From Candidatus Francisella endociliophora (GTDB taxonomy: Bacteria > Pseudomonadota > Gammaproteobacteria > Francisellales > Francisellaceae), in assembly GCF_000764555.1 (NCBI RefSeq), contig NZ_CP009574.1, positions 1,736,001 through 1,800,000 on the forward strand: 64,000 nucleotides of DNA, given 5' to 3'. Made by a program: the position numbers and the translations under genes. Positions 36,197-44,968 of this stretch are shown here, piece by piece (position 1 is the first letter of the stretch; every line of letters begins with the position of its first letter). Below the pieces are notes generated by a model. The model saw only the letters and a list, made by a program, of their open reading frames with translations, had not been told where the DNA came from and made no database searches.

Positions 36197-36484
36197 CTAC
36201 GATTGAGCACTATCATTAGCTCTAAATCGGTGATCTCTTCTTTCATGACGATCTTTTAGTCTATCTTCCCTAAATGGAGTGACTGAATTTACTAGTTTTC
36301 CTCTTTTGGCTCTGTGATGTTTTTTAACTTTTTGGGTATCAGCATTATTATTTATATTAGTTTGCGTATTTAGAGTGTTCTGTTGATTGTTACTTGTAAC
36401 CTTAGAACCATCTTCAGCTGTTGCTAAACTTGTAAGCATTAAAGATATAAAAGATGCGGCAATTATTTTTTTAGTCATCTTCAT
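36197..36484 (-). CDS. Small secreted basic protein
   Basis: The 95-residue protein has a clear Sec signal peptide (MKMTKKIIAASFISLMLTSL, cleavage probably after ATA at 21-23) and AAGGAG 6 bases upstream of the ATG. The mature part has an Asn/Gln/Thr-rich stretch, then a very basic segment (KVKKHHRAKRGK, RLKDRHERRDHRFR). No family is recognised. It could be a periplasmic polyanion-binding or antimicrobial-like peptide, but that is speculation. It converges on the pentapeptide gene with a 7-base gap. Confidence 0.65.
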   Translation of the reverse strand: MKMTKKIIAASFISLMLTSLATAEDGSKVTSNNQQNTLNTQTNINNNADTQKVKKHHRAKRGKLVNSVTPFREDRLKDRHERRDHRFRANDSAQS

Positions 36485-36658
36485 AAATAGCTCCTTATGA
36501 TTGATTTATCTGCATTGCTTAGCTCAATATAGATAGAGGAAAGTATATGCAGTAATTGAATTATAGCAGTATAAAAAAATATAAGTGATATTTTATGATA
36601 GGATAAAATAAATTATCTACTTTTAAATAAGTTAAAATAATAGGGGTTACTGAAATAT

Positions 36659-38359
36659 TTAGATACTTAAAAGTTCTTCTATTTTATTAACCGTAATTTC
36701 TTGCTTCTCTTGAGTCTTACGATTTTTGTACTCAACTAAGCCTTGTTCAAGTAGTCTATCGCCAATTACTATATGATGAGTATAACCAACTAGATCAGCA
36801 TCAGCGAACATTACACCTGGGCGATTGCCTCTATCATCAAGTAAAACATCTATACCTTTTGCCTGTAGATCTTGATAAAGCTTGTCGGCAGTGTTTTTGA
36901 CATTTTCAGACTTGTTATAATTGATAGGCAATATCGCAACCTCAAATGGTGCTATAGCCTCTGGCCAGATAATACCGTTATCATCATGAGACTGCTCAAT
37001 TGCTGCAGCCATTACACGAGAAACACCAAAGCCATAACAACCCATTAGCATAGGTTTTGGTTTACCATCTTGCCCTATGATTGTTGCATTCATAGGTTTT
37101 GAGTAAACATCTTCAAGCTCAAAAATGTGACCAACTTCGACACCATTTGTTAGCTCTATGGTACCGTTACCATCAGGAGAGATATCGCCAGTTACTACAT
37201 TTCTAATGTCAGCAACTTGATAATCTGTTACATCTCTATCCCAATTTACATTTGTAAAATGATAATCATCTTCATTTGCACCACAAACTACATCTGTAAG
37301 CTCAACTGCACTGTAGTCAGCAATTATTGTAATAGGGCAGTTGTAGATACCAAGTGAACCAGGATTTGCTTTGAAGATTTCAAAAATCTCATCTCTAGTA
37401 GCTAAACTATATGGTGTAACGATCTGCTCTAGCTTGTTGATCTTAGTCTCATTAAGCTCATGATCGCCACGGATGACTAGGGCAAAGAAGTTGCCTTCAG
37501 CATCTTTAATGACCATAGTTTTGATAGTCTTCTTAATATCAAAACTCATTTCCTTACAAAGTTTTTCGATAGTTTTGATATTAGGAGTGTGTATTTTCTC
37601 AATAACATTTTCAGAAGCTTCTTTTTTGCTAAGATTAGGCTTTGCATAAGTTGCAAGCTCAATATTAGCAGCATAATCACTACCATTGCTATAGCAGATA
37701 ATATCTTCACCAGCATTTGCTAATACTTGAAATTCATGGCTATTATCACCACCAATTGCGCCTGTATCTGCTTTTACAGGGCGATACTCTAAACCAATTT
37801 TATTTAGAATATTACAATAAGTTTGAAACATAACTGCATAAGTATTATGTAAGCAATCGATATTCTCATGAAATGAGTATGAATCCTTCATGATAAATTC
37901 ACGAGCACGCATTACACCAAAACGAGGACGAATTTCATCTCTGAATTTTGTTTGGATTTGATAAAGGTTTAGAGGTAGCTGTTTATAACTTTTGATAGTA
38001 TCTCTAGCCATATCAACTATTGGCTCTTCATGAGTGGGACCATAACAAAAATCTCTGTCATGTCTATCTTTTAATTTTAAAAGTTCTGGACCAAATTTAT
38101 CCCAACGGTGAGTCTCTTGTAAAAGTTCAGATGGTAGTACACTTGGTAGCAATAATTCGCTTGCTCCAGCTTTATTCATCTCTTGGCGAACAATATTTTG
38201 GATCTTCTGTAAGACTTTAAGACCCATTGGCATCCATGTGTATATTCCAGATGCTAATTTCTTAATAAGTCCAGCTTTTAGCATATATTGATGACTTGCT
38301 AAAACAGCTTCTTTAGGTAGCTCTTTTGTAGTAGCTATAAGTGTTTGCGTTGCTTTCAT
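36659..38359 (-). CDS. proS: Prolyl-tRNA synthetase (bacterial type, with editing domain)
   Basis: ProS charges tRNA-Pro in the cytoplasm. The 566-residue protein has class II motif 1 region [17 protein letters not shown], motif 2 [23 protein letters not shown] and motif 3 [18 protein letters not shown]. The INS-type editing domain is inserted around residues 225-400, and the anticodon-binding domain is at the C-terminus. The length is as in E. coli. It is monocistronic by spacing. Confidence 0.97.
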   Translation of the reverse strand: MKATQTLIATTKELPKEAVLASHQYMLKAGLIKKLASGIYTWMPMGLKVLQKIQNIVRQEMNKAGASELLLPSVLPSELLQETHRWDKFGPELLKLKDRHDRDFCYGPTHEEPIVDMARDTIKSYKQLPLNLYQIQTKFRDEIRPRFGVMRAREFIMKDSYSFHENIDCLHNTYAVMFQTYCNILNKIGLEYRPVKADTGAIGGDNSHEFQVLANAGEDIICYSNGSDYAANIELATYAKPNLSKKEASENVIEKIHTPNIKTIEKLCKEMSFDIKKTIKTMVIKDAEGNFFALVIRGDHELNETKINKLEQIVTPYSLATRDEIFEIFKANPGSLGIYNCPITIIADYSAVELTDVVCGANEDDYHFTNVNWDRDVTDYQVADIRNVVTGDISPDGNGTIELTNGVEVGHIFELEDVYSKPMNATIIGQDGKPKPMLMGCYGFGVSRVMAAAIEQSHDDNGIIWPEAIAPFEVAILPINYNKSENVKNTADKLYQDLQAKGIDVLLDDRGNRPGVMFADADLVGYTHHIVIGDRLLEQGLVEYKNRKTQEKQEITVNKIEELLSI

Positions 38360-38420
38360 AAAGCTAATAAATTTTATAAGTGAAAATGTGAGGTAAATTA
38401 TAGCAAAAAAACAATTACAA

Positions 38421-38498
38421 GATATAAAAAATGACTCTAGATAGAAGGAAGTTAAGGAGATATGAAAAAACTAAGGAGTTTTTATCTATCTAGAGTCA
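38421..38498 (-). terminator. Long-stem hairpin with T run, 3' of dsbB
   Basis: TGACTCTAGATAGA (38432-38445) and TCTATCTAGAGTCA (38485-38498) are a perfect 14-bp inverted repeat around a 39-base loop. On the minus strand the stem is followed directly by ATTTTTTATA, so it fits an intrinsic terminator for the dsbB operon. The loop is unusually large. On the minus strand it contains CTCCTTAG and ATCTCCTTAAC, complementary to Shine-Dalgarno sequences. On the plus strand it contains AAGGAGAT before an ATG opening a 27-codon frame (38462-38545). Confidence 0.6.
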
Positions 38499-38611
38499 GC
38501 TTTTATTTGATAAAAAGTCAATTAGAAAATTTTTCTAAAAAATAATGACTTTGTTTGGAAGTAAGTATTATATTTATGTTAAATTTTAAGTCAAGAGTTT
38601 TATTGCAAGTT

Positions 38612-39148
38612 TTATAGATTAAAAAGCCAATAGCTATTTGGATCTGATGGGCATAGGTGTGGGCCGCATTCTACAAAAGTATTTAAAGTATTTGCTAATG
38701 TTAATGCTAAAATTAAGAATATAGCCACTTTAGTTATTATATTTAACTTTTTCTTTTTGGTTTCATTTGGAGTTGTTAGACCACATATAGTCGCATATAG
38801 AATAAATACAACGCTAACAACAAAATTCCAAGTATACATATGTAAAGAAAAAACTGCGTCTCCATAACTTCCAGTGCCAGGAACAATATGCAAAAGTATT
38901 TGTGTGATAGCCATTGCAGCATTTAATAATGCTACTAGTACAACAAAAAGATAATGTTTGTATCTATTGCCATGAGTTAAATTCAATAATAATCCAAAGG
39001 CCAGTAGACTAAGAGCCATTCTTTGAAAAACACAAAGTGCGCAAGGTAGTTCTTGAAGGAAAAGTTGATAATAAAAAGCCATAGCTAGAATTATGGATAT
39101 TCCAATTATAGCAATAGAATCAAATAAATCTAAAATATTATTTCTCAT
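38612..39148 (-). CDS. dsbB: Disulfide bond formation protein DsbB
   Basis: DsbB is the inner membrane quinone reductase that reoxidises DsbA. The 178-residue protein has four hydrophobic helices. The first redox pair is C36/C39 (LPCALC) with the family FQRMAL following. The second pair is C161/C166 near the C-terminus (VECGPHLCP), after helix 4; in classical DsbB the second periplasmic pair is between helices 3 and 4, so the topology is of a variant (DsbI-like) kind. The ribosome site AAGGAG overlaps the stop of a small upstream gene. Confidence 0.85.
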   Translation of the reverse strand: MRNNILDLFDSIAIIGISIILAMAFYYQLFLQELPCALCVFQRMALSLLAFGLLLNLTHGNRYKHYLFVVLVALLNAAMAITQILLHIVPGTGSYGDAVFSLHMYTWNFVVSVVFILYATICGLTTPNETKKKKLNIITKVAIFLILALTLANTLNTFVECGPHLCPSDPNSYWLFNL

Positions 39149-39159
39149 TGTAAAGCTCC

Positions 39160-39315
39160 TTATAGTTGAATATTTATATATCTAATTGTATGAGGGATAA
39201 ATACTATAAGTAATAATCCTAAAGCGATGAAAAATAATATTTTTGCTACCTTATATTTATCTGTTACTGCAAAAACTAAGCTTAGAAATGTTATTGAAAA
39301 AATTAAAAAAATCAT
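39160..39315 (-). CDS. DUF5993-like 51-residue membrane protein upstream of dsbB
   Basis: A 51-codon frame reads MIFLIFSITFLSLVFAVTD, a short polar turn, then FFIALGLLLIVFIPHTIRY and a short tail. It would form two membrane helices. The stop lies 11 bases before the dsbB start, and AAGAGA precedes the ATG. Small two-helix proteins of this kind (DUF5993) are typically encoded next to dsbB, so I believe it is real and co-transcribed. It may assist DsbB, but its function is not known. Confidence 0.75.
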   Translation of the reverse strand: MIFLIFSITFLSLVFAVTDKYKVAKILFFIALGLLLIVFIPHTIRYINIQL

Positions 39316-39433
39316 TTGATGAAATCTCTTAAGTTTGTAATGTACTAAGAGATTACTATAAGTTTTTTAATAAGTTAAATCGATATTTTGTAAATAATAT
39401 ATAAGATATTCTGATATATGTATCGTGGACATA

Positions 39434-39508
39434 CTTAGGGCTATTTAGAATTCATAAATTTAGAGATAAGAAAGGAGGAGAAAAATATAAACTACTAAAT
39501 AACCCTAA
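39434..39508. repeat. Imperfect 15-bp inverted repeat with purine-rich loop
   Basis: CTTAGGGCTATTTAG (39434-39448) pairs with CTAAATAACCCTAAG (39494-39508) with one mismatch. The 45-base loop contains AAAGGAGGAG on the plus strand, so CTCCTCCTTT on the minus strand. It lies between the DUF5993-dsbB operon and the tRNA-Asn gene, both on the minus strand. It could be a tRNA 3' processing/terminator structure or a small RNA. There is no T run after the stem on the minus strand. Confidence 0.5.
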
Positions 39509-39550
39509 GCTAAAATTTTATTGTAGTATGAAAAGTTTTTGTGGAATCTG

Positions 39551-39626
39551 TGGCTCCCCGAGACGGACTTGAACCGCCGACCAATTGATTAACAGTCAAC
39601 TGCTCTACCGACTGAGCTATCGGGGA
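39551..39626 (-). tRNA. tRNA-Asn (anticodon GTT)
   Basis: The 76-base gene on the minus strand has acceptor TCCCCGA/TCGGGGA, discriminator G and encoded CCA. The D arm (AGCTCAGTCGGTAGAGC), the anticodon loop CTGTTAA (GTT) and the T arm GGTTCAAGTCC are all normal. Confidence 0.97.
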
Positions 39627-39773
39627 ACTTGGGATGTATTATAGGTTGGGTTTGGCTATGTGTCAACCACTTTTTACAAAAATGTATAGAATTTTATCAG
39701 CATTTATATACTACAGCCTTTATGTTAAGATATTCGCAATTAAAAATTACTATATAGACCTTAAAAAAATAAT

Positions 39774-40190
39774 ATGGAAAATCAAGTTGTAGAGAGACAG
39801 CAAGAGCTGATTGATGAAATGTCTTTTTTTGATGATTGGGAAGATAAGTATGATTATGTTATATCTTTAGGAAAACAGTTGCCAAAATTTCCAGAAGATA
39901 AAAAAACAGAAGATAATTTGGTAAAAGGTTGTCAGTCGCAGGTTTGGTTTGATAGCCATTTAGAGCAAGGAAAATTACATTTTGTGGCAACTAGTGATGC
40001 TCTTATAGTCTCTGGACTTATCGGCATGCTTTTACGAGTATATAATGATGCTACGCCTGTTGAGATAATTAATTCGAATACAGACTTTATTAAGCAGATA
40101 GGGTTTGGTAATAATTTAAGTACGACTCGAGCAAACGGTCTTAAATCAATGCTTGATTATATTTATATAACAGCAAAAGAAAATCAGTAA
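39774..40190 (+). CDS. sufE: SufE-family cysteine desulfurase sulfur acceptor
   Basis: SufE accepts persulfide sulfur from SufS or CsdA for Fe-S cluster assembly. The 138-residue protein has the acceptor cysteine C53 in VKGCQSQVWF and the upstream family block WEDKYDYVISLGKQLP. The C-terminal GLISMLLR-like helix is present as GLIGMLLRVYN. It begins a run with hemD-hemX-hemY: its stop is directly followed by the hemD ATG. Confidence 0.93.
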   Translation: MENQVVERQQELIDEMSFFDDWEDKYDYVISLGKQLPKFPEDKKTEDNLVKGCQSQVWFDSHLEQGKLHFVATSDALIVSGLIGMLLRVYNDATPVEIINSNTDFIKQIGFGNNLSTTRANGLKSMLDYIYITAKENQ

Positions 40191-40946
40191 ATGAATGTTT
40201 TAGTTTGTAGACCTACTAAAGATGCAAAAGATTTGTCTGAAAAACTCCAAAAAAATGGAGTTGCAGCAGTATGTTTACCAACTATAAAAATTAAGCTAAT
40301 TAATGTTGAGATAAATCTGGAAGCTTACACAAGCATTATATTTACTAGTAAATATGCTGTAGAAAGTTTATTTAATTCTATTCCCGTAAAATCTCTTAAG
40401 GGTAAAAAAATATATAGTGTCGGAGCCAGTACAGCAGCATATTTAGAGAAATATGAGATAGATGCTATATATCCTGCTAAATATAACTCAAAGGCTTTGG
40501 TGCAATTAATTCAAAGAAATAATATTTCAAAAGAAAGATTTTTGGTAGTTTCAGGAGTATCTGGAAATGACTTATTAGTAACTGAACTATCTAAACAAAC
40601 TATCTGTAAAAAACTAGAAGTTTATGAAAGAGTATTTGAGGATGAACAGTTTTTAGCTACAGAGTATAAAAATCTTTTTAGTGATGCTGAGCCTGATGTG
40701 ATTATTACAACTAGTTTGGACGTATTTAAATCTTTAAATAGAATTTTAGAAAAAACACAATTATCAGAGCAAGCAATAATTACCATAACTAGCTCAAAAA
40801 TGCTAGAATTTGTAAATAAAGAGGGCTTTAAGAATACTCTAAAGCTTGAAAGGTTAAATAATAACTATATTTGTAAACAAATATTGGAACTTATAGAGGC
40901 TAAAGATGTCGACAGAAAAAAACATTCAACAACAAGAAAAAGCTAA
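40191..40946 (+). CDS. hemD: Uroporphyrinogen-III synthase
   Basis: HemD cyclises hydroxymethylbilane with ring D inversion in heme synthesis. The sequence diverges widely across bacteria, and here it is 251 residues. It has the family start VLVCRPTKDAKDLSEKL, IIFTSKYAVESLF near residues 50-62, the VGASTAAYL block and ITTSLDVFKSL near 165. The identification is strengthened by hemX and hemY directly downstream. It overlaps hemX by 41 bases. Confidence 0.88.
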   Translation: MNVLVCRPTKDAKDLSEKLQKNGVAAVCLPTIKIKLINVEINLEAYTSIIFTSKYAVESLFNSIPVKSLKGKKIYSVGASTAAYLEKYEIDAIYPAKYNSKALVQLIQRNNISKERFLVVSGVSGNDLLVTELSKQTICKKLEVYERVFEDEQFLATEYKNLFSDAEPDVIITTSLDVFKSLNRILEKTQLSEQAIITITSSKMLEFVNKEGFKNTLKLERLNNNYICKQILELIEAKDVDRKKHSTTRKS

Positions 40947-41997
40947 TAAGAATGCTAGTCAAAAAAAAGATCAGTCTTCTGCAAATGTTAGGAAAAAAAC
41001 TACTGGGTCAATAGTCTCAAAATTAAGCCTAGTTATATCTTTAGCAGCCGTTGGTTTAGCGGGATATGCCGTTACCAATGATTCAACTTTTTTAAAAGAC
41101 AATACTAAAGATGATAAACAATATGCTCTTTTAGAAAAACAAATTGAAAAACTTAAACTAAATCAAGATGAACAAAAAGGTATCTTGGATGATGTTAGTG
41201 CTCAGAGTGATTCTCAAACTAACAGTATTAAAGCAATTCAGTCTCAGGTTAGTACAGTAAGCAGTCAAGTATCAACACCTGCAAAAGATATATACTTACA
41301 GATGGGTGTTGCTAACATTCAGTCTGCTATAGACTATTTAACTTTAGCTAAAGATGTGGCTATTTTTACAGGCGATACTACAAAAGCTACAGCTCTTGCT
41401 GATATGGCTTTTGATAAAATAGAGGCTAGTAAAGTAGCAAATATTAGTGCGAGTGATCGTCGAGCAATAAAAGAAGCTTTAAATAATTATCTTTCAAAAA
41501 ATGATGTTGTTAAAGATTTTGTTTTAATCCAGCAGCAAGTACAAAAACTTGAATATATAACGCCTGAAACCTCAGAAAATGCTAGTTCTAAGCAGTCTAA
41601 AAATAAATATATGAAACTACTTGGTTCGATTGTTCAAATTCAAGATATACCAAAAGATCAGCTTTTAGTGTCGTCAAATCAATCAAAACAGTTAGTGGCA
41701 GATGGGTTATATAATGCTTTGATATCACTTCAAAGTGCTATGTATACAAACAGTCAAACAGCAATAGATAGTGCTAGAGATAATCTTTTAACTATCATCA
41801 AAAAGTACTTTGTACAGAATGATAATGCAAAGTCGGTTGAAAAAGAACTAAAAAATATTAAAGCTCAAAGTGATGAGAAGTTAGATGATAGTTTAAGTAA
41901 AGTGGTAAGCCAGTTATCAAAACAGCAAAATGAACTTCTGTCTAGAGATACGGCTTCTATGAATAATAGTGAAAGCGAAAAAGGAAGTGAAAAATGA
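40906..41997 (+). CDS. hemX: HemX-like membrane-anchored coiled-coil protein
   Basis: The 363-residue protein has a basic Gln/Lys-rich cytoplasmic N-terminus, one membrane helix near residues 44-60 (LSLVISLAAVGLAGYAV) and a periplasmic coiled coil (about 75-120). An alpha-helical domain like HemX follows (YLQMGVANIQSAIDYLTLAKDVAI). HemX lies between hemD and hemY in many gammaproteobacteria; its exact role is unproven and it is not a methyltransferase here. The 41-base overlap with hemD and 4-base overlap with hemY suggest coupled translation. Confidence 0.85.
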   Translation: MSTEKNIQQQEKANKNASQKKDQSSANVRKKTTGSIVSKLSLVISLAAVGLAGYAVTNDSTFLKDNTKDDKQYALLEKQIEKLKLNQDEQKGILDDVSAQSDSQTNSIKAIQSQVSTVSSQVSTPAKDIYLQMGVANIQSAIDYLTLAKDVAIFTGDTTKATALADMAFDKIEASKVANISASDRRAIKEALNNYLSKNDVVKDFVLIQQQVQKLEYITPETSENASSKQSKNKYMKLLGSIVQIQDIPKDQLLVSSNQSKQLVADGLYNALISLQSAMYTNSQTAIDSARDNLLTIIKKYFVQNDNAKSVEKELKNIKAQSDEKLDDSLSKVVSQLSKQQNELLSRDTASMNNSESEKGSEK

Positions 41998-43151
41998 TTA
42001 AGATTTTTAAGCTTGTAATAGTTGTCGCTTTAGCTACGATGATTGGTCTTTGGGCGACGAAATATCATGGTTATATCATGCTAGTTTTAGCAGATAAAAC
42101 TATTAAAATGAATCTTGTGGTTTTTGTTTTTGCTGCAATAGTTTTTCTTTTCTTACTTATTTTTGGTGTTAGGATAATTAAACTCTTGTTTACGTTTCCA
42201 TATCAGCTATTTAATTGGCTAATAGGGTTGTTTACAATTAATAAGCAAGAAAAGTTTGCTGACTTGGTAGCAGACATCTCTCTACAAAATAATAAACTAA
42301 TAGACAGACTCAATATTTCTAACATATCTAAAATTACACCAAAGTATTTAAAGGATTATATTCTTTTTAAGAAACTAAGTGTTGTTGTGGAAAATAATGG
42401 TATTAAAGAGCTGGAGAAAGCCTTAAAGCAAGTTGATCCTAAATCATTTAGTTATAAATATTTTGTAGTGTATAAACTTTATTTAGTACAAAAGCTTAGT
42501 GAAGCACAGACAAAAATCTTAATACTGTTAGAAACTAAAGATATTCGGTTATTACCTTGTATTGTTAATTTAGCAGCAAGAATTGCTTTAGCAGATAAGG
42601 ACGATGCTTTTGCTCTTAAATTACTAGAGAAATATGATGCTTATTTAAAAACAGATCTTGAAGAAAAGTTAATAATTTTGGCTATGAGAAAAGCAAAAGA
42701 TGTTACAAAGTTATCAGATATCTATAAGAAATCAGATACTACAGATATGCTTAGTAGAGTTTACCTTGAGCAGTTAGTTGAGTTGGATGAAATGACTGTA
42801 GCAGAGAAGCTTGCTAAGAAGCAGCTTGCCCATGGAAATATCTCTGCTGAGATGCTTAAGCTTTATGTAAATGCGTTTGGTATGCCTGTTAGTAGATTAA
42901 TAGAAAAGGTTTTAGATAAATCAAACCAAGATCGTTTTAGTGTGTTAGAGTTGTTAAATCTAGCAGTTGTAAAATCAGATAGTCATAGCTTTAGAATAAT
43001 TTATGACTATATTGAAAGAAGTCTTAAGGATAAGCTCTCTATAATAGAGCTAGAGAAATACTCACATATCTTATGTAAGTTTTATATAAAAAATGGTGAA
43101 GTTTCTGGTTTAGATCTATCTGAAGCAAGACTTGTATATAGAAATAACTAG
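41994..43151 (+). CDS. hemY: HemY-like membrane protein with TPR-type helical repeats
   Basis: The 385-residue protein has two N-terminal membrane helices ([19 protein letters not shown] and [18 protein letters not shown]). A long cytoplasmic or periplasmic helical region resembling TPR repeats follows. This is the proteobacterial hemY of the hemCDXY operon, unrelated to protoporphyrinogen oxidase of the same name. Overlap ATGA with hemX. Its role in heme synthesis or transport is not established. Confidence 0.85.
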   Translation: MIKIFKLVIVVALATMIGLWATKYHGYIMLVLADKTIKMNLVVFVFAAIVFLFLLIFGVRIIKLLFTFPYQLFNWLIGLFTINKQEKFADLVADISLQNNKLIDRLNISNISKITPKYLKDYILFKKLSVVVENNGIKELEKALKQVDPKSFSYKYFVVYKLYLVQKLSEAQTKILILLETKDIRLLPCIVNLAARIALADKDDAFALKLLEKYDAYLKTDLEEKLIILAMRKAKDVTKLSDIYKKSDTTDMLSRVYLEQLVELDEMTVAEKLAKKQLAHGNISAEMLKLYVNAFGMPVSRLIEKVLDKSNQDRFSVLELLNLAVVKSDSHSFRIIYDYIERSLKDKLSIIELEKYSHILCKFYIKNGEVSGLDLSEARLVYRNN

Positions 43152-43165
43152 AAAAGGGGAAGTAT

Positions 43166-43924
43166 ATGCAAATTAAAAGATGGTTTTTAAATAATAGTTT
43201 AAGAAATTACCAGTACCTTTTGTATGATGAAAGTAATGCTATAGCTGTTGATCCTTTAAAAGCTGATGTTTTTGATGACTTTATAAAAAGCAAAAGTTTA
43301 CAACTTAAAGCTATTTTAATAACTCATAAACATGGAGATCATATAGCTGGCGTTAAGAAGTTACTTGAAATTTATCCAAATGCTAAAATTTATGCTTATA
43401 CTGATAACGACTTATTTAAACCTGATGTATATGTTAAAGATGGAGATTATGTAGATTTAGGATTTACTAGCTTCAAAGCTATGTATACACCTGGACACAT
43501 ATCCGATCATATAAGTTTTTTATTCGAAAAAGAACGCGCATTATTTTGTGGTGATGCTTTATTTAATGCCGGTGTCGGAGGTGTTCATGCAGAGAGTGCA
43601 GATGTAAACGAGCTTTATGACTCTCTAGTTAAGATCTCTCAGCTTGATGGAAATATTAAGCCATATCCAGCTCATGATTATTGGCAGAGTAATTTGGATT
43701 TTGCTCTTAGTATTCTTCCTAATGATGAAGTCTTGATACGTTACAGAAATGAGGTGGCAGAACTAGCTGCGGAAGATAAGCCAATAGTTGATCTGGCAGA
43801 AGAGAGTACATTCAACATTTTTATTAGATCTTTGAATGATAAAAAACTCTTGGAAGCTTTACCAGAGTGTAAGCTTGGTAGAGAAATGTTTGTTAAGCTT
43901 AGAGAGTTGAAGAATAAGTTTTAA
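43166..43924 (+). CDS. gloB: Hydroxyacylglutathione hydrolase-like enzyme (glyoxalase II)
   Basis: The 252-residue metallo-beta-lactamase-fold protein has THKHGDH (H54, H56, D58, H59), [12 protein letters not shown] and the second-shell [23 protein letters not shown] and a helical C-terminal domain follow, as in GloB. Glyoxalase II releases lactate from lactoylglutathione. Some residues differ from classical GloB (CGDTLF), so another thioester substrate is possible. AAAAGGGGA precedes the start. Confidence 0.85.
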   Translation: MQIKRWFLNNSLRNYQYLLYDESNAIAVDPLKADVFDDFIKSKSLQLKAILITHKHGDHIAGVKKLLEIYPNAKIYAYTDNDLFKPDVYVKDGDYVDLGFTSFKAMYTPGHISDHISFLFEKERALFCGDALFNAGVGGVHAESADVNELYDSLVKISQLDGNIKPYPAHDYWQSNLDFALSILPNDEVLIRYRNEVAELAAEDKPIVDLAEESTFNIFIRSLNDKKLLEALPECKLGREMFVKLRELKNKF

Positions 43925-44622
43925 TTTTCTTTTTTAGTATCTTCTTTTTTATCATTATCTGCGTTATCTTTTGATTTTTCATCCTTTGGCTCGATCTTTG
44001 TTCTGCTTATTTCTCTAGGGAAGCCGCCATTGAGACCAAGTCTTTGAAGCTTGATAATATCTGGAGCCATTGCTCGCTTACTATCATAAGGACCAATATA
44101 CATCCTAATCCAGTTACCAACACGCTTGAATTGAGGGTTTAGACCATCTTCTTTCATCTTCTTAACGTACCACGATGTTTCATTCATATTTCTAAATGAA
44201 GCAATTTGGTAAATATAAGTATATTTATATTGAGCTCGTTGAGCCTGAGGTTCAACGTCAACTTTAACAGTATCGTGTTTCAGGTTATCATAGAATGTGA
44301 ATACCATTTTTCCACTTGGGGTTTTCTCTGCGAAGTCTGGATTTTGGTCACTATTTTTTTTCTCAGAGGTTGCGTTATCATCTTCTTTGCTATCACTAAC
44401 CTTAGATTTCTCAGCTTGAAGTTCAGCTTTTGCTTTTTGCTCTTCGGCTTTAATTTTTTTAAGGTGTTTATTGATAATTTTAGAAGCAACAGCGATACCT
44501 AATAGGCAGATTACAGCAATTATTAAGAGCTTTTTTCTTTTGGTGGTTTTTGGCTTTTCAGGCTCTTGTTGAGTCTCTTTTTTTATTTTCTTTGGCGCAT
44601 CAAATCTTGATAGGTCTTTCAT
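43921..44622 (-). CDS. SPOR-domain membrane protein
   Basis: The 233-residue type II membrane protein has a short basic N-terminus and one helix near residues 31-47 ([17 protein letters not shown]). A charged, Lys/Glu-rich linker follows, then a SPOR fold near 130-205 ([21 protein letters not shown] ... [15 protein letters not shown]). SPOR domains bind denuded septal peptidoglycan, so it is likely a divisome-linked protein of FtsN type. A Lys/Glu/Asp tail ends it. Four-base convergent overlap with gloB. Confidence 0.85.
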   Translation of the reverse strand: MKDLSRFDAPKKIKKETQQEPEKPKTTKRKKLLIIAVICLLGIAVASKIINKHLKKIKAEEQKAKAELQAEKSKVSDSKEDDNATSEKKNSDQNPDFAEKTPSGKMVFTFYDNLKHDTVKVDVEPQAQRAQYKYTYIYQIASFRNMNETSWYVKKMKEDGLNPQFKRVGNWIRMYIGPYDSKRAMAPDIIKLQRLGLNGGFPREISRTKIEPKDEKSKDNADNDKKEDTKKEN

Positions 44623-44636
44623 AAGCTCTATTTTGT

Positions 44637-44648
44637 AACAAATTTGTT
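44637..44648. promoter_or_regulatory. Palindrome in the divergent SPOR/feoA promoter region
   Basis: AACAAATTTGTT is a perfect 12-base palindrome, 15 bases upstream of the SPOR gene start and 83 bases upstream of feoA. It may be an operator, but it is AT-rich and could be chance. Confidence 0.25.
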
Positions 44649-44730
44649 TAAACTAACTAAGTGTTTAATCTGTTATTATATCCTAGAGAAGATTATAATT
44701 AATAGTTATATAAATATATAGGGTTTTGTT

Positions 44731-44955
44731 ATGCGTTATAAGAAAAATGATAAATATGTTGTTAAAGGCTTTCACGAAAGCTGCCCGACAGCATTTAAAG
44801 ACAAAATAATAGCGATGGGTGTAATTGAAGGTCAAGAGTTGACTATTACAAACAAATCTATATTGGGCGGTCCAATAGCTTTTGAGACTAATTGTGGTAC
44901 ATTTTCATTACGCAAAAAAGATCTAGAATTTTTAAAATTAGAAAAAATAAACTAA
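44731..44955 (+). CDS. feoA: FeoA-like protein
   Basis: The 74-residue SH3-like protein has the FeoA features KDKIIAMGVIEGQELTI and GGPIAFETNCGTFSLRKKDLEFL. FeoA supports the ferrous iron permease FeoB at the inner membrane. No feoB is beside it in this window, so it is a separated feoA. It is followed after 13 bases by a secreted protein gene, perhaps on the same transcript. Confidence 0.88.
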   Translation: MRYKKNDKYVVKGFHESCPTAFKDKIIAMGVIEGQELTITNKSILGGPIAFETNCGTFSLRKKDLEFLKLEKIN

Positions 44956-44968
44956 AAAGGGTAGTAAG

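Noticed and set aside
41994-43151. Protoporphyrinogen oxidase as the function of hemY
   Set aside because: The protein has two membrane helices and a TPR-like region without an FAD-binding motif; it is the proteobacterial HemY of the hemDXY cluster.
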